A DNA stretch of 64,000 nt from Lunularia cruciata (Eukaryota > Streptophyta > Marchantiopsida > Lunulariales > Lunulariaceae), in NCBI GenBank assembly GCA_948567375.1, contig OX419758.1, positions 39,199,473-39,263,472 on the forward strand, in the 5' to 3' direction. Numbering within the stretch: position 1 is the first letter of the stretch; every line of letters begins with the position of its first letter. Below, in pieces: positions 43,192 to 54,960 of the stretch. The notes under the pieces are model-generated. The model did not search any database and was not told the origin of the DNA. It saw only the letters and a list, made by a program, of their open reading frames with translations. The position numbers and the translations under genes were made by a program.

Positions 43192-43858
43192 TGTTGTGTG
43201 TATATACATCGCTACACAACATACATCACTATCAACATCATACACTATAGAAGCACAACTCACACATAAGTCATACATAGACTCTAAAGTGCCATAATAA
43301 GCAGATTGTTTACAACTCTCAAATCCACTCAACTCAGATTAGTACTTGATCTATCACTCTATAAATTGCCAACAACTGGGCACTAATTACAGTAAAGCCA
43401 CACCCACTCTAGCTAAGAGAATCCAAGTGACGCTTGCCGGCTTCTGTCCACCATAGCCAAGAACTCAAAGGCTCAACATCAAAGAAGTGAGCTCTCTAGA
43501 GCTACACTTCAAAAGTATACCCCTAGACTCAAGCTAGGTATAAAAACCCTAACGGTCCCACTGATGGCACACTCAACGGTGCAAATGGTGCAAAGTGGTG
43601 GTGGGCCCCACAGTGAAAGTCAGTACTCCAAATACAAAATCTGACCATTGGAAAGTAGTCTCTGAGAAATTGCTGAAATAACTCTAACTACTATCACTAT
43701 AACTCCAGTGTCCAAGCAATCTAGATGTGACACTACAAATGGTGTGACAGTTGTCATGCATATATACATCACTACACAACATACATCGCTACACAACATC
43801 ATACACTATAGAAGTACAACTCACACTTAAGTCATACATAGACTCTAAAGTGCCATAA
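43192..43858 (-). repeat. Delta copy B compound 3' terminus: A - LTR core - A
   Basis: Block A at 43192-43297 and about 43755-43858 brackets an LTR core at 43298-43749, the same arrangement as at 19894-20546. The inner block A has a small rearrangement (ACATACATCGCTACACAACATC). Confidence 0.85.
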
Positions 43859-44019
43859 TTGCACTCCTAGCTGGGGATTAGGTCCCTCTAACTCCAGATA
43901 GCCATCTACTCCAAGTATATGGTATACCCTATGATGGGCAAAGATCAGAAGGCCAGGTGCTATGGAGCCCCATCGTTAGTCGCCTATCTGCAATCTATAT
44001 ATACCATAGAAAGAATGAA

Positions 44020-44363
44020 CTAGCTATAAGTCAAGTCCATCTAGGACATAACTACTGTCCTTGAGGTATCATCGTGAGGGGAGGAGTCATACATGCCATA
44101 TGCCATCTTCTTGAATAGCTATCACACACTAACATAGTAGTAGCTCCACCAAAAGAGCCACATAACATACACCTCAAGCCTACACGTACAAGTACCAAGC
44201 TTGGGTCCATAGTACCATCAATGTTTGGGAGGTGACATGGCACACAATTGCACATATGATCCTTCCAGACAACACCATCATGTCCTTCTAACACAAGGAC
44301 TCCAGATGGCAAAACCTCATGCACTCTCAAGATAGTACAGCCTATGAAAACATCAAGTGTCAT
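44020..44363 (-). pseudogene. PHD finger region, delta copy B
   Basis: Homologous to 20718-21059. CMLC and the WHMAC part are present. The second pair reads CDSY, so one zinc ligand is lost. After PPLTMIPQGQ a TAG replaces the conserved Trp codon, followed by LCPRW, losing the last Cys too. Breaks differ from copy A (where the stop precedes GQW), so both copies descend from a family with a complete PHD finger. Confidence 0.85.
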
Positions 44364-44399
44364 TGGTGTTGTCTGCTATAGATATACATAGTCTCTTGG

Positions 44400-45330
44400 A
44401 TGAAATCTACAGATCAAGGTTCTATAACCTCCTCCTCGAATGGTAGCATAGCGTAAAGTATCTCTATGTTGAGCAATTTCCAATTTCTCAAAGGCCATCG
44501 GCATCACTCTCCAAAAGATCTTTGCCCGTTGAGAACATGTGCTAACTCATACATCTAGATCATCCAAGTCCAAGACTATAGTAACATCTTGATGAATGGC
44601 TGTAGGTAAATTTGGATCTTGTCCATAGAGTAGAAAGTATGGAGAAAAAGATGCTAAGGAGGCTTGCCGGCTGAACCAATAGCCTTGGCCAACCAAGGTA
44701 ATTGGAGATCCTAATCTCCCAAGTGGCCTCTCTACAAACCATACTTTTGCAATCCTCTCTTCACTGTTTGAACCACTCTCTTTGCTAAACCATCTGCCTC
44801 AAGGTGATCTCTAGAGGTAGTATGGTGATCAATCAAAGCCTTGTCATACAAGACCTAAAACTCCTCTAAGAACTCTATATCCTGATCAGTCAAAACCTCA
44901 AATGATGCACCAAAATGACTAAGAACTTGATCCAAGAACAAGTAAGTTGTCCCTTCACTAGACTTGTCAGGAAGTGCCACCAACTCAATTGTGGAGTAGG
45001 AGCATTGAATGATGCTCTAACTCGATCACAAACCACACATCTAGCAACAAATTGTTGTACTTCAATCTGCATACCGTGCCACCAATAATGACTCTGGAGT
45101 AAGCTATATGTACGTTTTACTCCAAAATGTCCTAGCTCCTCATGAGCATGACGGACCAACTGTGGTCTTTGAGATGGAAGTGGTACAACTTGCATTCTAC
45201 CATCCTCCCATACACGCAAAAGTGTTTTCTCTCCAAACTAAACCGTCTGGCTCGCTGAAGAACACAATCTCCCTCCTTGGCCCCAACTGTGCCACCCACA
45301 ACACCAGTGCAAAGATAGTCCATCACTAAG
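44400..45330 (-). pseudogene. Integrase, delta copy B
   Basis: Zinc-binding HAHEELGHFGVKRT and CVVC are present (45150-45020). A deletion of about 140 bp near 44990-45000 removes the region of the first catalytic Asp. The third catalytic position reads EADGLAKRVVQ (44770-44815), again Lys as in copy A. Confidence 0.8.
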
Positions 45331-45347
45331 ACATCATCATGAATGTC

Positions 45348-46150
45348 TCACTGAATTGTACCAATATCTTCACTCTCTAGATCTATGACCTCAATAACTC
45401 CTCCTATATATGCTGAGAGAGATACCACCAAAGCCTCAAAATATATACAGAGAAAGGCAAATGCATGCCAACCTGGCACCATCTCCTCATTTGTGTCACC
45501 ATGCCAACGTGCTCCGGTCTGATCTTGTTGGCTGGGACATGGGTTTCTACTCAACCCATCTGTATCACGGTTCACCACTCCATGTATGTGAACAACCATG
45601 AAATCTTACTCTTGTAAAATCAAAGCACATCATGCAAGCTTCCTTGAAAGCTTGTCGGACTCCATCAACCACTTCAGCGGCTGATGATCAATGATGAGAC
45701 TGAAGGGGTTACCAAATAGGTAACATTGGAAATGTGTTACTGCCCAAATAGCTACCAAGCACTCTCCATCATATGAACTATACTTTGCCTCCGCTGAATT
45801 GTTGGAGCAACTAGCATAGGCCACCACAAACTCCTTCTCCTCATCATCATGTTGGGTGAACACTACTCCAAGCCCCAACATACTCCAATCAGTATGAACT
45901 TGAAATGGTCGTCCCTTGATCAGTCTTCTCAAAATAGGAGTAGATGTCAACCTCTCCTTGAGCTCTACAAAAGCTCTCTCATGCTCATCTCCCCAACACC
46001 ACTCTTGTGTAAGCTTAGTCAGCTTTGTCAAGGCCTTGGCAATGACACTAAATCCTCTAACATAACGGCGATAGAAGTTTGCCAACCCAAGAAATGCTCG
46101 CACTCTACACACATCCGTAGGCCGAGGAATATGTGCAATAACCTCCACCT
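45348..46150 (-). pseudogene. RNase H and RT thumb, delta copy B
   Basis: The frame 46148-45630 gives the thumb (FLGLANFYRRYVRGFS) and RNase H with QVHTDWSMLGLGVVFTQHD, retaining the Asp that is Asn in copy A, then YASCSNNSAEAKYSSYDGECL and HQPLKWLM. A frameshift near 45640 leads to DTDGLSRNPCPSQQ. Confidence 0.85.
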
Positions 46151-46157
46151 TGGTTTG

Positions 46158-46560
46158 CTAAACACCAAGTCCTTTGGGGTAGATAGTGTGACCCAAATAC
46201 TCAATGTGCTCATGGAACCAAACTAGCCTCAAAAAAGGTCTCCACTGGTCCAAAAAGGTCTCCAAAATGATCTCCACCAAACTAGCCTTAAAAAGGTCAC
46301 TACTCCGCCTCTGAATCAATGTCCTCTCCATATTCACTATATTGATAAGAACATCCAAAAATTGGCATATCACTATTCAGCTCAATCCGTATACGAGGTC
46401 CCTTTAGAGCACACAAATCCTTCATATTGAAGGCAAAATAACTCATGTGGCTCCTCAAGAACCTCCAAACCCTCCGTCTTTCCTCTCCAGTGACCTTGGG
46501 TCCAAGATCTAGTTCCCAAGTATCCTTTGTAACTGTTGTAGGAGTGGAAGACATATTAAC
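46158..46560 (-). pseudogene. RT N-terminus with internal deletion, delta copy B
   Basis: The pre-RT segment (GEERRRVWRFLRSHMSYF) is present. Between SLVEI and EHIEYLGHTIYP about 500 bp found in copy A (about 22990-23530), including the YIDD catalytic box, are gone. In their place is about 60 bp of repeated AAGGTCTCCA/CCAAACTAGCC filler (46218-46290). RT activity is impossible. Confidence 0.85.
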
Positions 46561-46879
46561 TGGCTGCTACACTGGGCCCTTGGGAGCAAAAGTGTCATGC
46601 CCCCAACCTTTATGTGAAAAACTCCCTCCACTTTGGCTGCAAGCTCCACACATCCTCTCATTGCATCCCAAGTGGACCAAGAGTGTAATCCAGGTAGCCC
46701 ACGCTCACCTGGATGGACTCCAAGTAGATCACTCTCCCTAGTAGCTACTGGTTGTTTCCCAAGAATACCATGTCTACTCGGTCCATCACCTCCAGCATAT
46801 GCTTGAATCGTCTTGATTGGCAAAGGGCTCACAAGTGTCCGAGTGGTGATGCCTATCAAGTGCATCCTACGCTGCTCTA

Positions 46880-47909
46880 CCAAGCCAAGGCTCATAATCC
46901 AGGTCAAAAAATTCAGGTCCATAGCCTGACCTAACACCTGATGCCTAAATGCCTCTAACATTGTTGGAACAGCGGTAATCTGTTGGAACAACGGTAATAC
47001 AAATGTGAAAACCCATCACCCGCTCTCTCTCATCAATGTTGGGCTCCACCAACTATTGTACCTATGAGTCCCAAAGTCTAGGTCCTCTCTCAAAAAAAGC
47101 ATGAGAGCTTGGCAAACTCATGAGTGTGGGAAATGTGGCTCTAGGCTGTCCAACTAGGTTCACCATTGCCTTAAGTGACCTATCAACCACTACCACTATG
47201 TGAGATTGATGCCCAACATCCAAGATATCACCAACAAGGATGTGGTCAAGTTGCTGAATCCCATCATAAGCATGCTGTAAAACCCCTCTGGGTAAGAGGT
47301 TTGTCCACCAAAGACAAAGACGATGAGCCCGTGATCCCACTCTGGCTGCATCTAACAATACAATAGGTCCCATCCAAGAATGGACTTGATGTGTACTCGC
47401 CACCGCTTTGGTGCAAGAATCACCCATCAAAGGAACGTTCTCCAAAAGGTAAGCTTGAGAAATAGACTGATGAACCTAGAGATGTCGTAGTATCCGTAAC
47501 ATCTTCCAAAACACACTAGAATGAGGATCCTGAAGACCCAAACCTCAGCTAGCATGCGTATATCCCTGACATGGCCATCCAAAAATCACCAAGTAAATAG
47601 GCCCATGTCTCTCTAGATCATGCGCCCCCAGAAAGGAAATATTTATTGGTAGGGCCTTCTAGTAACCTTTGATTGTTGACATCGGTAATAACTCTGGATA
47701 CCGATAGGCCAAGTGTGCCACATAATTAGAGAGACTTGCCTAGCAGTCTCATCTCTCTCTACATACAAGTACCTTTGTACTCGTTTACCCACCTGTAATA
47801 CCGCAACTAGTCTGTTGCTAATCCCACCAAACAACTCCAACAGGAATATCTCCTCTACTAGATATTTCCAAGCAATGAGTGTGGTATCTAGAGGTATCAA
47901 AGTAATCAA
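46880..47909 (-). pseudogene. C5 cytosine-DNA methyltransferase domain, delta copy B
   Basis: Motif I is IFLLELFGGISNRLVAVLQVG (about 47850-47790), followed by the intact YLYVERDETARQV segment, where copy A has a stop at the Tyr. Motif IV is GWPCQGYT, with the catalytic Cys kept (about 47570). Motif VI is LLENVPLMGDS (about 47445-47415), followed by GSRAHRLCLWWTNL, RATFPTLMSLPSSHAF and motif X HQVLGQAMDLNFL (about 46940-46900). Frameshifts lie near 47640 and 47050. Retention of every motif in a second, independently inserted copy shows the domain is native to the family. Confidence 0.9.
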
Positions 47910-48179
47910 CTCTGGAGGCTCATCCTCACACTCATCTCTTGATGATATGAAGGCTCCTTTCCAAGCCTATTGCACCAACTGATCTGCATGATGCTGTAAT
48001 GCCTCCTCTGAACTCCACAATGGAACATCCAAGGTGGATGGAACAATCTCACTTGTACTCCAAATCCAAGTGATCTCCTCTGGTATTGGAGTATCCTCTG
48101 TATGGGCATTCCCCTCCATCAAGTCACTAAGCTAAGTAACTATACCATTGAAAGCTAAAATTGATGTTGCCATGGTCTC

Positions 48180-48640
48180 CGACTATAGTGAGCCAAGACT
48201 GCCACTACTAAAGCGTATTGGTAGGCAACATACCCGTCTCTTACCAGACTGCCAACTTGGTCTATAGGAGGTTGTCTCCTCCCAATAGTCAATACTGAAA
48301 CCCATGGAGTATAACACTACTCCCCCAACTAGCACATCATATGACTCAACTATTGTCACAATAGCCTGAGCTCTCACCACTGAGCTATCAATGAGATGAC
48401 CAGGCTGAACCTAGACAACAAGCTCTCCACATGTGATGTACTATGTCAAACCACCACCTAGAGATGTCTAGATCTGAAATGGACACCTCTCCATATTGGT
48501 CTTCCAAAACTCCAGACCGACAACTTTAGCCTTCCCCAACATAAGTGGTTGTGCACCAAAGTCTAACAAGACTCTCCATGGTGTATAAAACTTCCCTAAA
48601 GGTCCCACCAAACGGAAAATCCCCCTCTGGTTATCCAATA
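48180..48640 (-). pseudogene. Aspartic protease, delta copy B
   Basis: It matches copy A (RVLLDFGAQPLMLGKAKVV, ESYDVLVGGVVLYSMGF). The active-site triad reads DFG instead of DSG. A frameshift or stop lies near 48468. Confidence 0.82.
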
Positions 48641-50715
48641 GGACAACACCAGGTGTGAACCGTGCTCTCTCAAAGGCCGGTCTAGTTGGCAACTCCTCCA
48701 ATCTAGCCGCTACTACTTGCCATAAACCATTGGTCATTGAACGGATCCCATGCTCCTCAACCAAGTCAGCTCCACTATCAACCACTTCTGCTCTAGGAGT
48801 AGGAACCGCATCATCCCTACTCTCACAAAGCGTAGCAGCCAACTGGAACACTGGAGCTGGGTCAACTCCCAATGTAAACATGTCACTAGTTGAAAACAAA
48901 GGGCACCGCATAATCAGCTGAGCCGCCCCAAACATTGTGCTAGACTTAGTCTTTGTAATAGCAGGTAGCTAACTAGTAGGTAGTCCATCATGCAGTCCAT
49001 CACCACCTACCACACTTGCATTGGGACATCTAGGAGCCATAGATGTCATTTGCAATGCCTCAGATAGTGTGAAAGACTGGGGAAGTCTGACCTATCTCCC
49101 AACCTCTCCTCTATGTGGGTCCAACTCCACTAATGCTCCTCTAGACTCTAGAGCACGTACTGCACTCCTAGTCACTATTGCAAATGCATCTACCTAAGCT
49201 ACTCCACAAATGAAATCCAAAGCATCTCTATCACCAGCATATGAGGTAGAAGCCTTAGCACCCAAATTTGATCTCCTTTGAGCAATGGCCATATTAGCCA
49301 ATCTTTGTTCCAATTGCTCAATCCTAGTAGCCATAGCTATATCAAAAGTAAGGGTAGGTATTGCACCTCTACTAGGTGTAGATCCTCTACCACCACCTCT
49401 ACTACCTTGTCCTCAATGAACTAGAGCTCCTCTACTACTTGCCATAGCAGCCCTACCACTCCGTAATTTAGGGTGTAGGTCAAAGCATTGGTCACTAGTG
49501 TGACCAAATCTATGGCAATGCTCACACTGCCTATGTGTTGGTTGTGATGCACTAGAGGTATCAGGTCCGCTGCCCTAAGTGCACTCTCTCCTATGGTGAG
49601 GTCCACCACAAGTCCAACAAGCAACACCACTACTCACTGGCTGCTGCTGACTCAAAAATGAAGGTAAGGGTCTAGCTCCACTAGGCCCTCCACTCGCTCC
49701 ATAGGATCAAGGCTGTCCACCTTGTCCTCACAAACCAACTGGGCATGGTGCGCTCTGCTGCACTCTACGAGAAGTAACCATTGTGGATGAGGTCTCCCTA
49801 CCAAATCCAGATGTCACCACTCTCTCCTCCACCATGTTGAGCTCAATACGCTCAGCCAAACCAAAGTAGGCAAAGTAACTTATAATAATGTAGCATCTCA
49901 AACTCTATGTTGCAACTCCCTATCGAGTATCCCATACCATAATTGGACTATCTGGGCCTAAGTAACTCCATGAATGAAACTGATCAGCCACCTCATGCAA
50001 GTGTATACCTCGCGTAGACTCTCTCCAGCCTTCCATTGGAACTCCTACAAGCTCCTCTGCTTGTCGGTCCGCACTCCTTGGTAGTTCTGCCTCAAATACA
50101 AGAAAAACTCCACCATGGGGTTAAACCCCGGTACCACACCACCTCTTGTAGCGGTACCTCCACTCGTGGTAGCACTATCTCCAACTAACGCACCTCCACT
50201 AGCTCCACCAATACTACTTGAGGTAGAACTTGTGGGTACAGCCGATCTACTCTTGGCAACCAAGCCTGAAGTGATAGAGATATAGTTTGGAGACCAATAT
50301 TGTCTCCATAACTCAATCTCCTCCAAATGAGCTCTCCTAAACTCATGGTAGTCATCCATTGGTGGACCTTCCAAGTGCTGAAACAACCCCTTCCATGCCA
50401 TGAAGGGCATAAACAAAGTTGGGTTCCGCATCTACTGTAGATCACACCAACTATCAAGCTCCTAAATGAAGTCATCCAACTCAATAGTACCCACTATACC
50501 ATAGTAACAACTAGGGCCTTTGGAGGCCCCATAAATCTCATGCATGTCCCACAACAACGGTGCGGACACACCAAGTGCACTCTCAACTGAATCAACTCTT
50601 GTGTCAAACTCCAATTCAGAGTCAATCTCCTCCCTCACTAGGACTTGAGATACAAGCTAATACCAAGCGCCACTCCAAGTAAACCCATTGTGTATTGCAG
50701 GGCTAACTCCTCTAG
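48641..50715 (-). pseudogene. Gag of delta copy B
   Basis: It carries the same segments as copy A: a capsid region with MAWKGLFQHLEGPPMDDYHEFRRA (about 50400-50330) and two knuckles at about 49500-49620, plus the Ser-rich SSTSSSIGGASGG stretch. A small deletion near 49865 and many stops (TAG/TGA at Gln, Arg and Trp positions) are present. Confidence 0.8.
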
Positions 50716-52061
50716 AATCCCCAACAAACTCCATTGTGACAAAGTAACCGCAACTACAATTGCAAACCAAAACCACAAATTGCAACCACAAGTTGCAAAC
50801 CACAAGTACCCTACCAAGTGCCAACACCAACTAAGCACCACCAAGTGCCAATACCTATGGAACACCACACACTAATGTAACTCTAACCTATGATCACAAC
50901 ACACACTCTGACAATTTGTAGGTCATCACTTCTTACCCCACCGGAGAGAAACAAAGGTAGTCTGACTAGTCATCACTCCAGCCTCACTACCAAGAGCACA
51001 CCAGAGCACCAACACTCAAAAGTCAGGGCACCTCACACAAACATGGTGCACAAACATGAAGTAGAGAATGGGGGGGGGTCCAATCACAAGAAATCTAAAC
51101 AAAAACACTCCATCTCATAAAACTACACAAGACTAACTCTGCCACCATTTGGCATTTGATGTAAGAGAAGTTTGTATCTAAGTCCTAAGCTACCAAGATC
51201 ACCAAGAATGGGATCAAATTGCCTCCCTTCACCAAAGCTACAAGTGTATATATAACGATGACACAACCACTAGGACAACAAGTGAGGGTGGACCAGTTGG
51301 CTAGGGCACCAGTCTAGGAACAAGAGATCTAGGGATCAAACCTTGTTGTGCACAATCTAGCAGGATGGGCAGATTTTGCCAACCAATGACCAAGATCTAC
51401 TCTAAACTAGCTAGCCTCACCCCAACAAGTTGGCTTGCTGGCCCTTTGTAGCCTCTCATAGCTCACAACCCTATCCTCTAAATGCCAAATGAAGCATTTG
51501 TTCTTGCCACTTTGAACCTCCTTTAAAATTTGGCAAAACTCCTCTAAACTTGCAAAAGTCCTCCAAATTGGCAAAACTCTTCCAAATGTGGCCAACTAGC
51601 AAAACTCTTCTAAATCTGGCCTAAATCTGATGTAAACTCTAGCAAAATCTGATGTAAAATCTGATGTAAAATTTGACATAAACTCTAAATTTGGCTAATT
51701 GTCAAATCCCTTGCTAACTCTTCACTCAAGCCAAATTGAAAATACATGTTTCTTCAAATCACAAATTCACAAGAATAGCTTCCCAACTCCACCTTCAATT
51801 TCACTTTCTGAGCTCAACTTGCAACAAATTGGTCATACTTTCACCTCTTGAGCTCAAAATAACAACCACTGCTCAAAAATTGCTTCTTCTTTGCTCAAAA
51901 ATTAGCCAACGCTTCCGCACACCGTCTACCTTATTGCCAAATCTACATCAAGCAATGAGCTTCTGCACACCAAAGAAAAACTAAACTTCAATCGAACTAC
52001 CAACGATCCACCAATGCTCAAAGTTCCTGCACCCAATTTCCCCCTACCTTCACTTCTTTGA
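50716..52061 (-). other. Delta copy B leader, non-coding
   Basis: It corresponds to 28016-29354 and includes the tRNA-like A/B box segment (51289-51342) and a G run at about 51070. No conserved ORF. Confidence 0.65.
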
Positions 52062-52513
52062 TGTAATCAGATTGTTTACAACTCTTGAATCCACTCAACT
52101 CAGATCAGTACTTGATTTGTCACTCTATAAATTGCAAACAACTGGGTACTAATTACAGTCAAGCCACACGCACTCTAGCTAAGAGAATCCAAGTGATGCT
52201 TGCCGGCCTCTGTCCACCATAGCCAGGAACTCGAAGGCTCAACATCAAAGAAGTGAACTCTCTGGAGCTGCACTTTGAAAGTATACCCCTAGACTTGAGC
52301 TAGGTTTGAAACCCTAACGGTTGTGCCGACGGCACACTCAACAGTGCAAATGGTGAAAAGTGATGGTGGACCTTACCGTGAAGTCAGTACACCAAACACA
52401 AAATTTGACCATCGGAAAGTAGTCTTTGAGAAACTGTTGAAATAACTCTTATTACTATCATTGCAACTCTAGTGTCCGAGCAATCTAGATGCAACACTAC
52501 AAATGGCGTGACA
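52062..52513 (-). repeat. 5' LTR of delta copy B
   Basis: 452 bp, minus strand TGTCACGCCATTTG...CTGATTACA, without block A on either side. Confidence 0.87.
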
Positions 52514-53100
52514 ATTAACATGAATCCAATAGAGTCTCTTGACAATTTCAAACGAGGGTTGAAAGAGTGGATTTGCCAAGAAGTCATTGTGCAAAATCCT
52601 TGCATGGTATTTGAAGCCATTGCTTGTGCGCATAGAATAGCAAGAGCATTAGGTGGAGGTGAAAGAGTAGTTCCACCTCAACATTATTGGGCAAAAATGC
52701 TATACATGGGTGGACTAGTACCAATGAAATTGGGCAACCTTCAATTCCGAGATCAAGGAGCATGACCGCTTCAAGGAAAGCATGGACAGGTAGAAGAACA
52801 AAGAGATGGAGTCCCACAAGGAGAAGGAACTCAAGGAGAACAATGTTGTTGTTACAATTATGGCCGTATTGGGCACATATCTACCAATTGTTGTGCTCGT
52901 TTCCCTAGAGGCCCTTGGTTTTCATATAGGCAATCTTTGAACAGCATGGAGAGGCACATTGAGGAGGAGGAGGTGGAAATCATTTTGGAAAATAAAGATC
53001 ACCAGTAAATGTACCTTGCGGCCTTATTGGCTCCATAAGGAAGTAAAGAAGCAAGGGAAGGAAGAAGAAAAGGTTGCAAAAGGCAACCTCATAATTGATT
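52514..53100 (+). pseudogene. Gag of gamma element, C-terminal part
   Basis: It resumes after delta copy B with NPIESLDNFKRGLKEWICQE and an Ala-rich helix, then a knuckle at about 52845-52890 reading CYNYGRIGHISTNC (second Cys replaced by Tyr). Confidence 0.75.
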
Positions 53101-53520
53101 ATTAAAATGGAGTCCTAGAAGGCAATCAAGTGAGAATTTTAATAGATCCAAGAGCAATAGAGATTTCTTGTCTTGCTTTGTTGCAATAAGATTGGGAATG
53201 GATATAAAGAGAGATGAGAGTGAAGAAGTAGAGTTACCTAATGGGCAAATAGAGAGGATTGAATCATTACCTAGACAATTAACACTCTCTCTAGGAGAAT
53301 ATCAAGAAGCAATTGAGTGGCAAGTGATACAATTAGCTCGTTATGATGAAATATTAGGCATGTCATCTTAGGAGCATTACAACCCTATGGTAGATTGGAA
53401 GAAGAAAGTAGTGAGAACCTACCAATGGTCAATCATTGGAGTTAAGAAAAATCACACAAGCAAGAATTTCCTTTGTTTGTCATAAGGATGGCAACTATCT
53501 ATTAGACCGATAGATGTTTC
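53101..53520 (+). pseudogene. Aspartic protease region of gamma element
   Basis: VRILIDPRAIEISCL near 53130-53165 corresponds to the active-site strand (DPR where D-S/T-G is expected). Then come LGMDIKRDES, a beta-rich VELPNGQ segment, and ARYDEILGMS at 53330-53371, which matches the YDVILGMxWL motif of plant chromovirus protease ends. Confidence 0.7.
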
Positions 53521-54500
53521 ATGGGTCTAATAAGAGAAGTCAAAAGTGCACAACTTGATGGAAAAATTCTTGAGAAGTTGAAAGATGTGATAGATGAGTT
53601 TCAAGATGTCTTTCTTGATGATCTACCCTTAGGATTACCACCAAAAAGGAGAGTAGATCATAAAATTGAGACACTCTCGAGGAAGAGACCTCCTTGTAAG
53701 GTCCCATATCGCTTATCACCTCATGAGTTGGAGGAGTGTAAGACTCAAATTGAGGAGATGCTACAAAAAGGGTTCATCCAACCTAGCATATCACCATATG
53801 GGCTCTTGTCTTGTTTTTGAAGAAGAAGGATGTTACAATGTGCATGTGCATTTACTATTGAGGTCTCAATCAGCAAACAATGAAGAACAAATACCCCTTA
53901 CCTTGCAAGGATGACCTATTTGATCAACTCCATGGAGCAAGATACTTCACCAAATTGGACTTGCAAAGTGGTTACAATCAAATCCGAATCGCAGAGGAGG
54001 ATGTGTACAAAATTGCCTTTTGAACCAAGTATGGCCACTTTGAGTATCTTTTGATGCCTTTTGGCCTCACCAATGCACCTGTCACTTTCATGAGTCTAAT
54101 GAATGACATATTTTTTCCATACTTGGATGAATCTATTATTGTCTTTTTGGACAACATCTTAGTATACAATAGCACAATGACAAAATACAAACAACATCTA
54201 CAAGAAGTCCTCCAGGTTCTAAGATAGAATTGATTGTATGCCAAAATCTCAAAGTGCAAGTTTGGCAAGTCTGAAGTAGACTACTTAGGGCATAGAGTAT
54301 GAGCAAAGGGAATTCAATTATTGATGGATAAAATTGAGGTCATTCAAAAATGGATTGCCCCAGAAGATCAGACTCAACTCAAGAGCTTCTTGGGGTTGAC
54401 GGGATTCTATCATAGATTTGTCAAGGACTTCTCCAAGGTTGCACAACCTTTAATGGCACTACTTGGCAAGGGAAGGAAGTGGAAATAGGAAACAACACAA
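53521..54500 (+). pseudogene. Reverse transcriptase of gamma element
   Basis: Frames give the pre-RT FQDVFLDDLPLGLPPKRRVDHKIE, then [33 protein letters not shown] and the catalytic box FLDNILVY, where the second Asp is Asn. The thumb SFLGLTGFYHRFVKDFS follows. Several stops (about 53818, 54022, 54228, 54487) interrupt it. Confidence 0.87.
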
Positions 54501-54960
54501 GAGTTGGCCTTTCAAGAATTGAAATCTACCTTGCTACATGCACCAATCTTGAAGTGGTATGACCCAAAATGTCCAATCAAGTTGGCTATAGATGCATCAA
54601 GCATAGCAATAGGAGCAGTCCTACAACAAGAGTGGCATGAAGGATGGCATCCAATTGCATATTTCTCTCCAAAATTGTTATCGGTAGAGCGCAACTACCA
54701 TACCACTGAATGAGAAGAGTTGGCCATCATTCTTGTAACCAAGCGTTGGAAGCACTATTTGGGCAAGAAGGCATTTGTAGTAAAGATAGACCATAAACCT
54801 CTAGTCTACCTCAAGATACAAAAGGATCTATCTCATCTTTGGGTTTGGTGGGCATAGTGGCAACAACACTTTAACATGACAATCACCTATGTGGAAGGTA
54901 AGAAGCAACTTGTAGATGCATTCACCCGCATGCCAATGGCAAACAACTTGGTGGCAGAGG
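54501..54960 (+). pseudogene. RNase H of gamma element
   Basis: ELAFQELKSTLLHAPIL is followed by PIKLAIDASSIAIGAVLQQE (catalytic Asp) and WHPIAYFSPKLLSVERNYHTTE, a TGA stop at 54711, then ELAIILVTKRWKHYL, DHKPLVYL and QHFNMTITYVEGKKQLVDAFTR. Confidence 0.85.

Larger units (their letters stand above)
43192..52513 (-). mobile_element. Delta element copy B, decayed and internally deleted
   Basis: A 9.3-kb minus-strand element with the same layout as copy A: 5' LTR (52062-52513), leader, gag, protease, methyltransferase, RT, RNase H, integrase, PHD finger and the compound A-core-A terminus (43192-43858). Roughly 9 percent LTR divergence by eye makes it older than copy A. Large deletions remove most of RT and part of integrase. 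It is inserted in the gamma gag gene. Flanks (A)TAAC/TTAAC are an imperfect candidate target duplication. Confidence 0.9.
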
